Source: Mesostigma viride (lineage: Eukaryota > Streptophyta > Mesostigmatophyceae > Mesostigmatales > Mesostigmataceae). Taken from it: a DNA stretch of 22,245 nucleotides. The notes below the pieces were generated by a model. That model was not told where the DNA came from, did no database searches, and was given only the letters and a program-made list of their open reading frames with translations. Position 1 is the stretch's first letter. Every line of letters starts with the position of its first letter. The DNA is taken from assembly GCA_009746045.1 (NCBI GenBank), contig RPFO01002134.1, positions 1 to 22,245 on the forward strand, given 5' to 3'. Both the position numbers and the translations under genes were made by a program. Shown in pieces: positions 1-12,572 of the stretch.

Positions 1-3000
1 GCCGGGGGGGCCGCCGATGGGACTCGCGAGGGGGCAGCCCAAGCCCGGGCCGCGCGGTGCGCGAGCGACGGGACCCGGCGGGAGGGCAAGGGGAATCGGC
101 GTACGGGGAGGGAGGTGACCCAGGCGGGCCGGAGGGCCGTGGGCGCAGCGGGGGGCGAGGCGGCGGGGGCGGGGGCGGGCAGGCGGGGGGCGCGGGGGAC
201 GAGAGAGGAAGACTGAGGGCGAGGAGGGTGCCGCGGGGGCGCACGCACGGGGGACAGGCGCCAGTGGGGTCAAGGCGGGTGATGGGCCGGGAAGACGGGC
301 CCCAGGATGGGGGCGGGAGGGGGCCGGGGCACGAAGGGGGGCGGGCGGGCGCACGGGGGCACCTCCGCGGGCCCCCCCCCAGGCCAGGGGAGGCGGCGGG
401 GCGGGGCGTGGGACGAGGGGGCGCCAGCGGCCAGCGCCATACCTGAGGGCGGCGAGGATGTGGCCAGCGGGAGGGTCGACCAAACAATGTGACCGGCGGG
501 ATTTGCGGAGCGCGCAACCGTGGGGGCGGCCAGGGCCGCGGGCAGCGGAGGGGCGGTGGGCGTGGGCGCAGCGGGGCGCCGGGGCGAGTGGCAGCGAAGA
601 CGAGCCGAAGGGGAGGGGCCAGGCGGGGGCGTGAGCGAGGAGGGCAGGACGGAGACCCGCGGGCGGCGTGGTAGGCGGGGCAAGGCGGCGGGGAGCGGGG
701 GTCCCGGACGAGTAGGCCCAGGCAGCCGGCGGGGGCAGCAGGCACGCAAGCCGGGGCGGGGGCTACACTGGGACCAGGCACGGGCGGCGGCAGGGGGGGC
801 GACGAGGAGGGGGCGCGCGCAGCGCAGGGCGGAGAGGCAGCAGCGGGGCGCGGGCGCAGCAGCAAACGGGCGCCCACGAGGGGGAGGGCACCGGAGCGGG
901 TCCCGCACCGGCCGGACGCCCGGGGGCGGCGAGCGCCGCGGCCCCCGCGAGGGGCGGCGCGGTCGGGCGCGGCCGGCCGCGGAAGGGCCCGGCGGCTGCG
1001 GGGCGGAGGCGGCACGCGGGGGGGGGGGCCCCGGGCGGGCGCCAGGGAGGGAGGGGAAGGGAAGGGGCGAGCCGGGGGGACAGAAAGGGTACCAGGGAAG
1101 GAGGCCAGGGAGGGCACGGCCCGAGGGGCGGACGGTGGGGGAAGGAAAGAGGCGGGCCCCGGGAGGGCCACGGGGAGCGAAGGGGGGCGGAACAGAGGGC
1201 GGGAGAGGGAGACGGAGGTGGAGCGCGGAGGCGAGGGGAAAGAGGTAGCAGGCCGGGGGGGGCGGAGCGGAATAAGGGCAGGAGGCGGCGAGGGGACGAG
1301 GTAGGACGCGAGGAGATGGCGAGGGGGCGGCCCATGACCGGGTGACGGGGGGCGGAGGAGCGACCGGGACGACGGAAGGGGGCGGCGAGGGCGCCGAGCA
1401 GAGCCGGAGTGCGGACGGCTGGCAACAAGGCAGAGCGGAAGGAAAACGGGACGGCGAAAAACGGTGGAGAGGCCGGGGCGGAGCGGGCCGGCGGGAGGAC
1501 GGGGCCTGGAAACACGAGAAAAGTGGCGCACTCGGGAGCGCAGGGCGGGCGCGGGTGGTGGCCCCACCCGCCCGTCCGGGGGGGGCCGGGGGGGGAAGGC
1601 GAGCCGGGGGACATGTAAAGGGCAGGCGGGGCGGGAAGGGAAGGGCCGGGGAGGCGCCACGGCCCCGTGGGCGCGACCGGATGGGAGACGAAGAGGCGGG
1701 GGACCGGGGGTGGGCCACGGGAAGAGAAACCGGAGAGGGCAGGACCGGCACCAGCGGGGACACCGGAAGCACGCGGAGAGAGAGAGGCAGCACAGCAGGA
1801 GGGCTGGAGACGGCGGCCCGCCAGTCCCCAAGGCGCGGAGGCCCGAGCGCGGGAAGAGCCGCAAGGGACCGGGGAGAGCAGGGGAATGCGTGGGACACGA
1901 AGGGGGCCGAAGGGGCCGAAAACCCACGTGTGGGGCCAATGAAAGGCGCGCGGGAGGGGCGGGCAGGGGGCAGGGCCAGGCATGCACGAAAGAAGAGGGG
2001 ACCCCAGGGGAGAGGAACGAAAAAAAGTGGGAGCGGCAGGGGCACGAAGGCCAGGGGCAAAAAGGGAAGGGCAGAGAGAGAGGGGAAGGCCACGGGGGCC
2101 GAAAGGAGGACGGTGACGGGGGTTTAAAGGGACACGAAGCAAGGGCAGGGGCGCCGAGGGACGGATGGATAGAAGGGAAAGAGAGACGGGTGAAGCGCGC
2201 GAGAAGACCCCGCGACCGCGGAGGGAGGAGAAGAGGGAAGAAGGGGAAAGGGGGCGTACCGGTGCCGGCACGTACGGGAGGGGGGGGGGGCAACGGGAGA
2301 GCGCCGGAGGAGGGCCAGAAAACCGCCGGGGCGGACCCCGGGGTGGGGCCCAATGACAGGGGAGAGAGCGGCGAGGGACGCGGGAACGTGCCGTGCCGCG
2401 GGGCAAGGGAAGGAAATGAAGGGCGAGAGACCGGGAGGGGGGAGGCGCACCGGCCGCAAGGGGTCAGCGGAGGGTAAAGGAAGCCGGCCGTGCGCCGCTG
2501 CGGGCGGGAGCGGAGCACGAGCGGGCGGGGGCTCAGGCGGACGGAGAGGAGAGCCGGAGGACGCCCCGGGAGGGGGAAACGCATCCGACGGGAGGGAAAG
2601 AAAGGCGGAGAAAGAAGGGCGGAAAAGGCGGGCGCGCCGGGCGTGGAGGAGAAGGGGCGGGAGGAGGTGGACCAGGTAGGGCAGGGTGGGGTGGCAGAGG
2701 CCGGGGTCGCGACCGGCCCGGCAGAAGACGAATGGCAAGCCAGGAAGGCCCCAGACCCCGACCGAGGTGAAAGGGGGACGGAGGGGCCGAGGGAGGCCGC
2801 GGATGAGAGGCGGTGGAGCCCGCGCGGCGCAACTAGAGCAGCCCCGAGCAACCAGGGAGAAAAGTAAAGAGAGCCCCGGGAGCGGAGGAGGGAGGGGCAG
2901 GCGGCGGCCAAGTGGAAAAGCCCGTACGCCGGGCGCCGCCTTGGACAGCGACCCTAGACGACCAAAACCCGGGGGGGAGCCGTACAGACGCGAGGAAGGA

Positions 3001-3762
3001 GCAAGAGGGGGCGGCCGGGGCCAGGAGCAGGGGCAAGGGTGACAGCCAAGGGAGGAGAGCGCAGAGGACAAGGCGGCCCGGCGGAGCGGAACGAGCCCGC
3101 GACACAGCAGGAACGCGGAGCGGGGGGATGGGGCCCGCGGGGCAGGCACGGGCGGAAAGGGGGCCCAAGGGATGTGGGGGCCGGAAGTGAACCCGGGGGG
3201 GAGAGAGAGCCGGAGTAAGGAGTGAGCCAAACGGAGAGCACGGGCCCCGGACCCAGCGGCGCGCCAACCCAACCTGACCCCGCGGCAAGCGCGCTGGAGG
3301 GAGGGTGGAGGCACAGGGTGGCCCCGGGAAACGGCAGTGAGGTGAAGGGGGGAGAGAAAAGAGGACCAGGAGGCATCGCGCCCGGCGCGCAGATGACGCC
3401 GGGGTGATGACGGGGGGGGCGCTGAGACGACTCGAAGGGCCGACGACGAGGGAACCCCGGAGGGGGAACGACCGAAGGAGGAAGCCGAGGCTGAGCGCGG
3501 GCAGACGGCGGGTGCGCAGGCCGGTAGCGCCGTGCGCACGGAGGACGCGCGCGCCGGGGAGGCCACGGCCGGCGGGGCGCGGGTGGGGGGGAGGGAAGAA
3601 GAAAGAAAAGGGCTAGACCGCGGAGCGACGGGGCAGGATAAGGCTGGAGGGGAGAACAGAGGCCCGCGAGGACCGCCCCGGCGCGGGGCAAGGCGGGAGG
3701 AGACCGCGGGAAACCGGGGCGGGAGACCGCTTGGGACTCAGGCCGACCGCGGAGCGGGAACG
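1..3762. other. G-rich, T-poor segment, no gene recognised
   Basis: This stretch is roughly half or more G, with A and C each around a fifth and T about 4 percent in the lines I counted. Runs of 9 to 11 identical bases occur, for example G at 1018-1028 and 2280-2290 and C at 372-380. Open frames of 480 to 607 codons exist on the - strand, and shorter ones on the +, but they overlap one another in several frames. Their products are low-complexity Pro/Ser/Leu/Arg or Gly/Arg/Ala mixtures with no domain, motif or signal peptide I recognise. Scarcity of T explains why stops are rare. I see no tRNA, rRNA, promoter or terminator. The T deficit relative to A is the same kind of bias that becomes absolute after 4795, so the whole window probably shares one cause. 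Confidence 0.8.
151..198 (+). other. G-run cluster with G-quadruplex potential
   Basis: Five or more runs of three to six G are separated by one to a few bases, clearest at 165-190, where runs of five, five, three and six G lie within 26 nt. This satisfies the usual pattern of four G-runs with short loops. Similar clusters recur across 1-4795 simply because the region is so G-rich, so this is a compositional consequence rather than a demonstrated regulatory element. Confidence 0.35.
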
Positions 3763-3792
3763 TCTCGTGTATGTTAGTTATGTTTTATCTGT
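3763..3792. other. T-rich pocket in T-poor DNA
   Basis: Seventeen of these 30 bases are T, against about 4 percent in the surroundings and zero in most of the window after 4795. It holds the longest T run I noticed (3783-3786) and stop trinucleotides on both strands, which is why a 9.3-kb - strand frame ends here. I do not recognise it as a promoter, tRNA or terminator: it has no matching stem and no family motif. It may be a retained piece of ordinary sequence, a junction between differently processed segments, or a spacer. The function is unknown; only the local composition is certain. Confidence 0.75.
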
Positions 3793-4795
3793 GCCACGGA
3801 GCCGAAGCGGGAGCGGCCAGGGGCCGGCCCAGCACAACAGGGAGGGAAACACCCCGGGGGAAAGGGAGGGGAGGTGAGAGGGGCAGAGAGCAGAGTGCGC
3901 CCCCGCAAGTGGCGCCGGGAGGGCCCGCCGAGCGGGCGCGCCGCCGGGCGCGGGGGAGGGGCAGACGGAGTCGGCGCAGCAGGGGGAACGGGGACCGGGA
4001 CCGAGGAGCCCGCGCGGACGACGGGCCTGCCCGGGGAAAAGAGGGAGAGGAGGAGGGAGAACCGGGCAAGCGGGCCAGAGAGGAAACCAACAAAGGGGAG
4101 GACAGAGAAGCAGAACCGAGGACCCCGGCCGAGCCCGCAGGGCCGGGGGACGCCAGGAGGATGGAGGGGGGAGGACCTGGGAGGAAGAAGGAGAGAGGGA
4201 ACGCCCAGAGTCCGGGGGGGAGAGCGGGGTCGGGGTGTCAGGCGCGGGCCGGGGCCCGGAGACGCACGCACGCGAGGGCGCACGCCGAGACCGGAAGAAC
4301 CGGCGTAGAGAGAGCAGGGGGGAGGAGGCAGGGGAGGTAGGGAGAAAGAGAAAGCGAGTGGACCGCGGACGGGGGGCAGCAGGGGGTGCGCGGCGAGCGG
4401 GACCAAGGGGACGGGCGGACGTGCCGACCTACGCCGCCCCGCGCAGCGAGGAAGAACGGCGGATAGAGTGGGAGGGAAGAAGCCGCGGAGGCACGAGGGG
4501 AACGGCGCGGGGAGGGAGGGGAGGAGTAGCGAGGCGGGGGAGAGGGCGCCCGGAACAAGGGCCGGCAGGCGGCCAGGGCGAGTACGCGGAAGGCGGCGAT
4601 GAGACAGGGAGACAGCGCGGACGCCTACCGCGCGCGAGCGAGGCGGGACGGGATCAGGGCGGATGGGCCCGGGAGACCGGAGAAGTGGGGGGCGGAGGCC
4701 TGGGGGAATGATATAAGGAAAAAGGCACAGGAGGCACGCAGGGCAGTGGGGACCAAAAGGCGCAGGCCCAAGACCTGGCGAGGGGGTGCGGCCGT
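3793..4795. other. T-poor transition segment, no gene recognised
   Basis: T falls to roughly 2 to 4 percent, usually zero to four per 60 bases, with G still dominant and many GGA/GAG-type runs. Several overlapping frames of 100 to 190 codons are present on both strands, all compositionally biased Gly/Arg/Glu or Pro/Ser/Arg strings without recognisable domains. A small T-bearing patch occurs around 4708-4717. The last T is at 4795; after it none appears for 8480 bases. I find no ribosome-binding site and start pair that would mark a real gene here. Confidence 0.75.
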
Positions 4796-4865
4796 CCGGA
4801 GAGAGAAGAGCGCCGGAAAGAGAGGGAGCGAGCAGCCAGACGGCGGACCGCGCCACACAACGGGA

Positions 4866-5449
4866 GGAGGCCAAAGGGGCAAAAGGCAGCAACCGGGGAA
4901 CCCGGGCACCAAGCCACGACCACGGGGAGCGGGGCCACGACCAAGGGGGAGCCGCGGGGCGGCGGGCCAAGAGAGCGGGGCAGCCCCCAGGACCAAGCGA
5001 GAGCCGGGGCGGGCCGCGGGCCCAGCGCGGGACGAGGCACGGGCAGGCAGGCAAGCAAAGCCGCAACGGCCACGGGCAGCAGGGCAGAGCCAGGACGAAC
5101 GGGAGGGGCCGAGACGCGGCAACCGAGGAAGGACAGGACCGGGCACAAGCCGGCAAGGCCGAGGAGCCGGGCAGACCGGGGCCAGGGCCGGGAGGCCACC
5201 AGGCACAGGCGGCGGCGCCGCGGGCGACGGGGACCACAGGCACGGGAGAGCAGGCGAAGCCGGGGCAGGCACGGCCGGCCACGGGGCCGGGCCACGAGAC
5301 CAGAGGACGGACCCGAGGCGGCCACGGACGGCGAGGACGGCGGGACCGCAGAGCGGGCGCGGCCCGGGGCGGGGCAGGCGGGCAGCACGGCGGGGGAAAG
5401 GGCGGGCCAAACGGCAGCCACGGAGCAGAGGGGGCCCAAAAGGCGAACG
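4866..5449 (+). repeat. Direct repeat, copy A
   Basis: This segment reappears at about 12573-13151 in the same orientation. The centre, 5051-5185, matches 12756-12890 without a difference over 135 nt. The flanks differ by scattered substitutions and by one- to few-base insertions or deletions, many in G or C runs, so the offset drifts from about 7707 to 7702. It begins about 70 nt after the last T before block 1. No terminal inverted repeats or target-site duplications are visible, and no transposase can be read, so it is not called an insertion sequence. The indel pattern suits either diverged paralogous copies or independent error-prone readings of one sequence. Confidence 0.85.
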
Positions 5450-8400
5450 CCAACCCGGGCGGCGGGGGGAGCGGGACCAGCGGGAAACAACCGAACCGGG
5501 CGGGGGCCCACGCAGCCACAGACCGCGGGCCCGGGAGGGGAGCAGACCGGGAGGGCCCAGGGGCCGGCCGCCGGGGGGAACAACAGAGCGGCCCGGGGAC
5601 CAGGCGAGGGGACGGGCCAGGGAAGCAGAGGGCACCCCAGGGGAGCCCCGGACCCCGGGGGCAGCGCCCAACCGGCCGGGGGAACGGGGGCGAGAGGAAA
5701 GGCAAGGCACAGGACCGAGGCAAGGGCGGGGAGGAAGGAGGCCAAGAACGGACGAGGGGAGGGCCGGAGCGGGCACAGGGAGCACAGGCGCCCGGGCGGA
5801 GGGCGCCCGCCGGGGCCAGCCGGGCCCGGGAGGCGCAAAGAGACGCAGGGAGCACCGGACAAAGACGGCCGAGGGGGAGCCCAGGGCGGCACGGGGGAAG
5901 CCCAGGAAGCACGCAGGCCAGGCGGGGCGCGGCGGGGGAAGGGAACCCCACCCCAACCGCCAGGGGAGAGGGACCGGGAACGGACACAAGAGAAACAGGA
6001 CAACCAGGAGAACAACAGGAGAAGGACAGGACAGGAGGGGGAGGCAAGCAGGAGAGAACCCAGAAGGGGCGCCCGGGCAACCAGGGGCCACAGGGGCACA
6101 CAACCAGGGGCGGGAGGAGCAACAGGGGGAAACAAGCACGAGAAAACAGAGAGACAGCAACCGGGAAGAACCAGCAGGCGGGGGGCCCGGGCAGGGCCGA
6201 ACGGGGGAGGCCAAAGGCGGCGACGGAAGGCCGGGCGACGCGGCGGAACCCCAGGGGGAGGGCCAGGCAGGAGGCGCAGCGGGGAGGAGGGACAGGCCAC
6301 ACCAACGCCGGGCCAGGAGGGGGACCGAACCCGGAAGGACCGGCGGGCAACCAGGAAGCACCAGGCACCACGGGGGACGGGGGGCAAGCAGCCCACGGGG
6401 GACACCCAAGCGGAAGCAAGGCCGGGGCGCGAGGGCCGCCCGGGGAAGGGGGCCAGGAGCCCACGGAGCAGGGGGACGGCCGCGCCGCCGGCGCCGCCAG
6501 CGGGGGGAGGGCAGCGGCAGGGGGGCCACACCAGGCACAGGGGCAAGGGGAGCGAGGGAGGACAGCGCCGGGAGCAACAAGGAGGCAAGGGCCCGGCGCC
6601 GGGCCAGCGGCCGGGGCACAAAGGGCACCAGGCCCAGGCGAGCAGGCCGCACCAGGGGGGCAGCGGCAACCGACAGGAAGCCACGGGACAGAGCGGGGAG
6701 AAGAGCGCCCGCAAGGAAAGAGCAGGAGGCAGCCCGGCACAGAGGGCCCGGCACGCAGCAAGAGCACGGCGGGGGGAACCCGGGGCGGCAACCGACGGGA
6801 CCAGGGAACAAGGGAGGGGAGCGGGCGCCAGGGGAACGAAGGCGGCGGCCCGGCCCCGGACCGCGGGGACCGGCCGAGGAGCCAGAGAACGGGCCACAGA
6901 GAGAACCAGGGCAAGGGGCGGGGACAAAGCCACAGGACCCAGGAGGAGAGGGGGAGACAGCAGGACAGCCGGCACCACACGCGCAGCACCCACCGCAACC
7001 AGCGGGGAAGCAGGAAGGCGACGCAAACCAGCAAGGCAGGGGCACAGAGACGGGCAAGCCAGGCCAGCAGGCCCCGGAGGGGAGCACACCGAGCCGGCGG
7101 GAGGGGCGCCGGCAAGGCAGCGACAAGCGGCGGGGGGAGGCCGGACCACCCGCCAGCCGGAGGAACCACGAGCCCGGGGCGGGGAACAACGGAGCCGGCA
7201 GGCCACAGAAGACCAGAGGCGCAGGCGCCACCAGGGGCGGGAGCGGACCCAGCGCAAACCGCGGCGGGAGCGGAGCCAAGACAGCCGCAACCCAGGCGGG
7301 GGACCGAGGAGAGGCAGGGCAGCACCAGGCAGGGAGGCAAAGACAGGAAGGCCAGGGGGGACCCGGGGAACAAACAGGGAGCCACGGGAGACACAGAAAA
7401 CCCACAAGGAGGCGGCAAGAAGGCGCGAGGCGCGGGCGCCAGAGAAGGGGACGGGACCGGAGACCGGCCAACCCGGGCAGAAGGCGCAGGGACCGGGCCG
7501 GGAGCGCGGCGCGCCAGACAGCAGGGACAGGCACAAAGAAAGGAGGGAGAGCGCGCCAAGGCGGCCGAGCCGGAGCGGGGCACCCGGAGAAAAGCCCGCG
7601 GGAAAGCAAGCAGCACAGAGCGAGAGGGCACACCCGGAACCAGAAAAGACAGAAAGAGACACAGCAGAAGCCGCCACGGGGCAGGCAGCAGCCCGGGAGG
7701 AGAGAGCGCCGCAGCGAACAACGGGCCAGGGCCAGGAGACGCGGGGACAACGGGCGGACAGGGGGCACCGGGACACCAGCGACCGCCGGGAGCGGGAGGA
7801 CAAACAGCAAGCGGAGCAGCGGGGGAACGGCGGGCAGCGCAGCCACAGGGCGGCACAGGGGAAACGAGCCACGCAGGCCCAGAAGCAACAAAGCCAAGAG
7901 GCCAGGCCGGAGCCAGCGGGGGGCGCGGCAGCAGCGCGACGAGCGGGCGCCAGGGAAGAGGACGGGGAGCAGCGAGCGGGGACCGGGGACCCCGAACGGC
8001 CGGGGAGCAAAGGGGGGGAGGAGCAACAGGGCCGCAGCGAGGGGCGCCGGACGGGAGGACCCGCAGCGGGCGGACCGAACAGCCGGCACCGCCACGGCAA
8101 GACCCGGGGAAGAGGGAGAGCGGGCAAGGGGAGGCGGCCCCGGCCGGCGAGGGCCAACGCAGCAGAGGGCAAAGGAACCCCGGGCAGGCACAAGAAGGGC
8201 GGACCCAGAAGGGCAGGCCCCGGAGAGCCCGCGACCACACAGAACGGGGGGGGCACCCCGAAGAGAGGCACACGCACGGCCCCAAGGAGCGGCAGGGACA
8301 CCGGGCCGGAGAAAGCAGACACAGCAAGGCAACGGGGAGGGGACAGCGGGAAGCCGACAGCAGCCGCGGCCCGGAGGACAGACACCGGGGAGGGGGAGCG

Positions 8401-11100
8401 ACCGCCAGGGGAGCGGCCCAGCACGACCCCCACCCCGGGAGCGGGGAGACCGGGGGAGCAGGGGGCGGCGCAGGAGGGCGCGGAGGACGGCCGCCAGGAG
8501 AGGCCCCCGGGCCGGAGGGGCGGCCCCGGCCCCGCGGGCCGGGGACAGGGGCGGCAGCAGCCGCCGCCGGCGCGGCAGCGGCCAGCAGGGACAGACCAGC
8601 AGCCACCACCAGAGGAGGGGAGCGGCGGCGGCCGGGCGCGGGCCGGGCGCCGCAACCCAGCGGGGAGGGCCGGGCCCGGCGGCAGGCCAGAGGGCAGGGG
8701 GCCGGCGGGCCGGGACAGGAGCCCAGGACAACCGGGACACGGGCCGGGGAGCCGGGGCCAAAGCCACCAGGCAAGAGCGGGAGCGGCGGCCACACGAGGG
8801 ACAACCCCAGCCGGCCACGGCCCCCGCGGGCCGGGAAGAGAGGGGCCGGCCACAGCCGGACCGGCAGCCCCACCGGAGGCCGCAGCACAGGCCAGGGCGG
8901 GGCCGGACGGCGCAGCGGGGCAAAGAACCGAGCGGCCGGCCGAAGACGGGCCGGCACCACGGGCGCAGGGAAGAAGCGAGACGGCAGGGCCAGGGGAGAG
9001 ACAGCCACACCAGCAAAGGAAGAGGGAACCCGGGGGGCAGCGGCGCGGCGAGCCCCGGACACCAGGCGGCCCGCGCGAAGGCAGAGGCCACAAGGGGCAC
9101 GGACGCGGCGGCGAGCACCACGGGCGGCACGGCACGGAGGGAGCGCGCGACAGCCCCGGGCGGCCCAGGACGCGCCCGGGGACGACGACCAGCGGACAAG
9201 GCAGCGGGGCCGGAGGCGGGAGCAAACAGGCAAACGGCAAGGCGGCCGGCACACGCGGGCACACCCCAAAGCCGGGGAGCAGGGCCGGCAGACCCAACAA
9301 CAAGGGGGCGCCGGCAGACCAGGCAGAACGGCGAGCAGCCGGGAGCGGCGGAACCGGGCCACCCCCACCAAGAGAGACAAGCCCCGGAGAGGCGGGAGAG
9401 CCAGCGGGAGGGCGCCACGCGCCCGAGCAGGCGCCCGAGCAGGGGACGGAGGGGGGAACAGCAGGCGCCGGGCAACCACAGGGCGCAGCAGCAGCCGGGC
9501 AGGCCGCCCACAAAGGCGCCCGACCGAGCGGCCAAGCAAACAGGGCGGCCGGCCCAGAAGGCCCAAACAGAGGAGGCAACCGAGGGCCAGCCGCAGCAGA
9601 GCGCAGCACGCGGCAGGACGGACCGGGCGAGACGGCGGAACCGGGGGGGGACACAGGAGCCACGCCGGAGGGGCCAGGGCGGCCCGGCAGGCCAGCCGGA
9701 CGCCCCAAGCAGGCCCGGCACCCGGGACCGCGCCAGGCCCGGCCAGCAAGGGCCCGGGGCCCGCCAGGCCAGCACCGGCGGGAGACCCACCACCGGCAGG
9801 AGGCAGAGGGAAGGCAGCGGCAGCAGGGGAGGGCAAGCCAGGGAAGAACAACAGCGGGACACCCGGGGGGCGGCACAAGGGGCACACCCCCGGCCGGAGG
9901 GACAGCCAGCACACCGGCCCCAAGGGGGGAGGGACGAGGGACAGGGGAGGAGGGAGCGAGGCACGGCGGCCCAGACGGGCCCCGGCCCCAGCAGGCGGGG
10001 CCGGCCGGGCAGGACACGCACGACGCCAGGGACCGGCCGGGCCACACACAAAGCAGGCGCCACCCGGCGGCCCAGACCCAGCCCCACCCGGGCCAGGCGG
10101 CCCCGGGCCGCCCGGAGCGGCCCACCCGGCGGGCCCGGGGGCCGGGAGCGGGGCCCGGGCCGGGCCCGGGCCACCCGGACCCGGCGGACCACCAGCGGGC
10201 GGGCCCCAACCCCGCCGGGGAACCGGCACCCGGGCCACCCGGAGCCCCCGGCCGCGGGCGCCGGAAGCGCGGACGCGGGGGGCCGGGCCCCAGCACGGGC
10301 GGGGGACCCGGGGACAGCACCGGGGCCCGGCACAGCGGAGGGGGCAGGGCGGCCAGGGGACGGGAGAGCCGGGCAGGCAGGAGCGGGCGGCCGGAGGCGG
10401 AGGAGGACAAGCGCCAGAGCACGCAAGGAGCCAGCAGGCGGGGGAAGAAACAGGCGGGCACCGGGCCGCCCAGCCACACGCAAACCCAGACGGGCCAGGA
10501 AAGAGGCGGCCAAGGCCCGAGCGGGGACCAGGAAGCCAGACGGGGCCCCGGGGCCCGGAGACGGGGAGCCGAGCCCAGGCCGCGGCCACAGGGCCCACGA
10601 GCGCAAAGGGGCAGACGGGGGGGGAGGAGGGGGGAGGGGAGAACCGGGGCAGAGAACGCGCCCGCAACCCAGCCAGGAACGGGGCCCAGGGAGCGGAGCC
10701 GGGACAGCAGGCCGAGCCGGCGCCCGGACACGCGCGGACGAGGCCCGGGGCAGGGGACGAGGGAAACACGGGCACGAGGGGACAGGGGGGCCACGGAGAC
10801 ACAACAAGCGCCAGGGCCGCGAGCCACGGGGCCAAAGCGGCCGGGGCGAGGGGGGGGGAAGAGGCGGGGGCCAGGCAGAACAGGGACAGCACGCAGGGGA
10901 GGGCGCGACCCGGGCAGCGCCGGCACGGGCGCCACCACAGCGGGGGCACAACAACAGCACCACGGGGGCCAGCAGCACAGGGGAGAGCACAGCCACAGGA
11001 GGCCGCGGACCAGGGCCGGCAGCAGAGGGGCCCGCGGACGCGGCGCCACGGCAGGGGGCCCAGGCGCCACCGGGAGGGCAGCAGAGGCCCCCAGCGCCCG

Positions 11101-11280
11101 CGCCGGGCGCGCCGCCGCCACCGAGGCGGCGGGGCGCCGCGGGCGCCCGGGGCGCGGGCCCCCAGCGCCGGCGCGGGCGGGGAGCGCCGCGCCCACCAGC
11201 GGCGCCGGGCCCGGCCCAGGCGCCGGGCGCCGCCAGCCGGGGCCCCGCCGCGCCCGGGGCGCCGGCGCCCGGGGGCCACG
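11101..11280. other. Near two-letter G/C stretch (95 percent GC)
   Basis: Only nine of 180 bases are A and none is T, so 171 are G or C. It contains many short self-complementary GC words such as GGCGCC and GGGCCC, giving strong local hairpin potential. It opens a GC-richer sub-domain running to about 13.1 kb. No protein or RNA identity is apparent. A CpG-island-like segment, a GC-rich structured spacer or a base-calling problem would each look like this. Confidence 0.6.
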
Positions 11281-12572
11281 AGGCAGGAGAGACAAGGGGG
11301 ACACAACAAGAAAGGCGAAGGAAAAGGAAGAACGGACGCAAGCACGGGCGGCGCGGGGGAGGCCGGGGGCACCGGCCCAGCGACGGACGCAGCACCGGCG
11401 GGGGGCGCGGCCGCCAGCGCGCGCGCGGAGCAGGGGCGGCGAGGGGCGGCGCGGGCCGCGCCGCGGCGCGGCCAGCGGCGGCCGCCCCGGCGGCGGAGGG
11501 CCAAAACACGCGGCGAACGGGCGCCCGGCGGCAGACGGCGCCACGGGGAGCCGGGGCGCGCGCCCACGCGAGCGAGCCCACGCAAGGCGCCGCACCCACC
11601 GCGGGCCACCACCCCGCGGGGCGGGGCAGCCCACGACCACCGGAGGCGGGGGCGGGCGCGGGCGGGACGGGCAGCGCAGCACGACGGCGGGCAGCGGACC
11701 CGGCGGGGACCGGCGCCGGGAGCGAGCGGCGGAGAGGAACGGGCGAGGAGCCCCGCGGCGGAGCAACGAAGGGGAAGGGAAGGCGGCGGGCGGGACCGCC
11801 CGACCCGGGAGGACCGCGACCACGGGAGCGGGGGCGGCGGGGCCGCCGCCCGCGGGGAGCGGGGGACCAAAGCCCAAAGGGGCGGGGGGGGAGCACCCAC
11901 CGGGCGGCGGGACCCCGGGACGCCGGCAAAAGAAGGGGCACGAGAGGGGCGCACGGGGGGAAACCACCGCGGGGCGACCAGGGGGGCGACGGCGCGCGCC
12001 GGCGCGGGCCGGAGCACGGCCGGGACGGCAACGCCCGCGCCCAGCACAGACGGGGCCACCGGAGGGGAACAGGCGCGCGGCGCCCAGGCCAAGGGCCACG
12101 AGCGGGCCCAGGGCCGCCCGCGCCAAAGCCAGCGGCGACACGGGCACGGGCCCGCCCGGGGGAGCCACCGCCAGACCGGAAAGGGGCGAGGACAGCGCGG
12201 CCCGGAGGGACACAAACGGGCGACGGCCGCGCGCGACAAGCGCCGGGAGCGGGCGAAGCCGCAAGCGGCAGCACAAGGGGGGCGCGCGCCGCCGGCCCGG
12301 CGGCAGGGCCGCAAACGGCGACCCAACCGGGCGGCGCCAGCCCCCGGGCCAGGGACGCCGCCGGGACGAAGGGGGAGGCGGGGCCGCGGAGGAGCGGAGG
12401 GAGGAAAAGGGGGGAGCGCGCGGGGCGCCGACCCGAAGCGGCGGCGGCGAGCGCGGGCGGGGCGAAGGCGCAAGGGCCGGGCCCGCGGCACGGGGGACAG
12501 GAAGAAGGAAGGAGACAAGAAGACGAGGGAGAAAGAGCGCCAACGGGGGAGCGCGGGCGGGCACAGCGCGGC

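Noticed and set aside
270-3691. - strand frames of 607, 547, 480 and 245 codons in the left region
   Set aside because: They overlap one another and + strand frames, are Pro/Ser/Arg/Leu low-complexity, and are expected when T is near 4 percent.
8351-8400. Resemblance to the T-stripped rRNA 530-loop around CAGCAGCCGCGG
   Set aside because: The word is common in GC-rich DNA and the bases on either side do not continue the rRNA pattern.
9221-9250. Short resemblance to a T-stripped small-subunit rRNA 790-loop around the word GAGCAAACAGG-like at 9231
   Set aside because: The match covers only about 14 bases; the sequence after it does not follow the conserved rRNA order, and one such hit is plausible by chance in 17 kb of this composition.
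9420-9447. Two adjacent 12-nt units near 9420 as a tandem repeat or CRISPR-like array
   Set aside because: Only two units, no regular spacers and no cas-like gene; a local duplication in low-complexity sequence.
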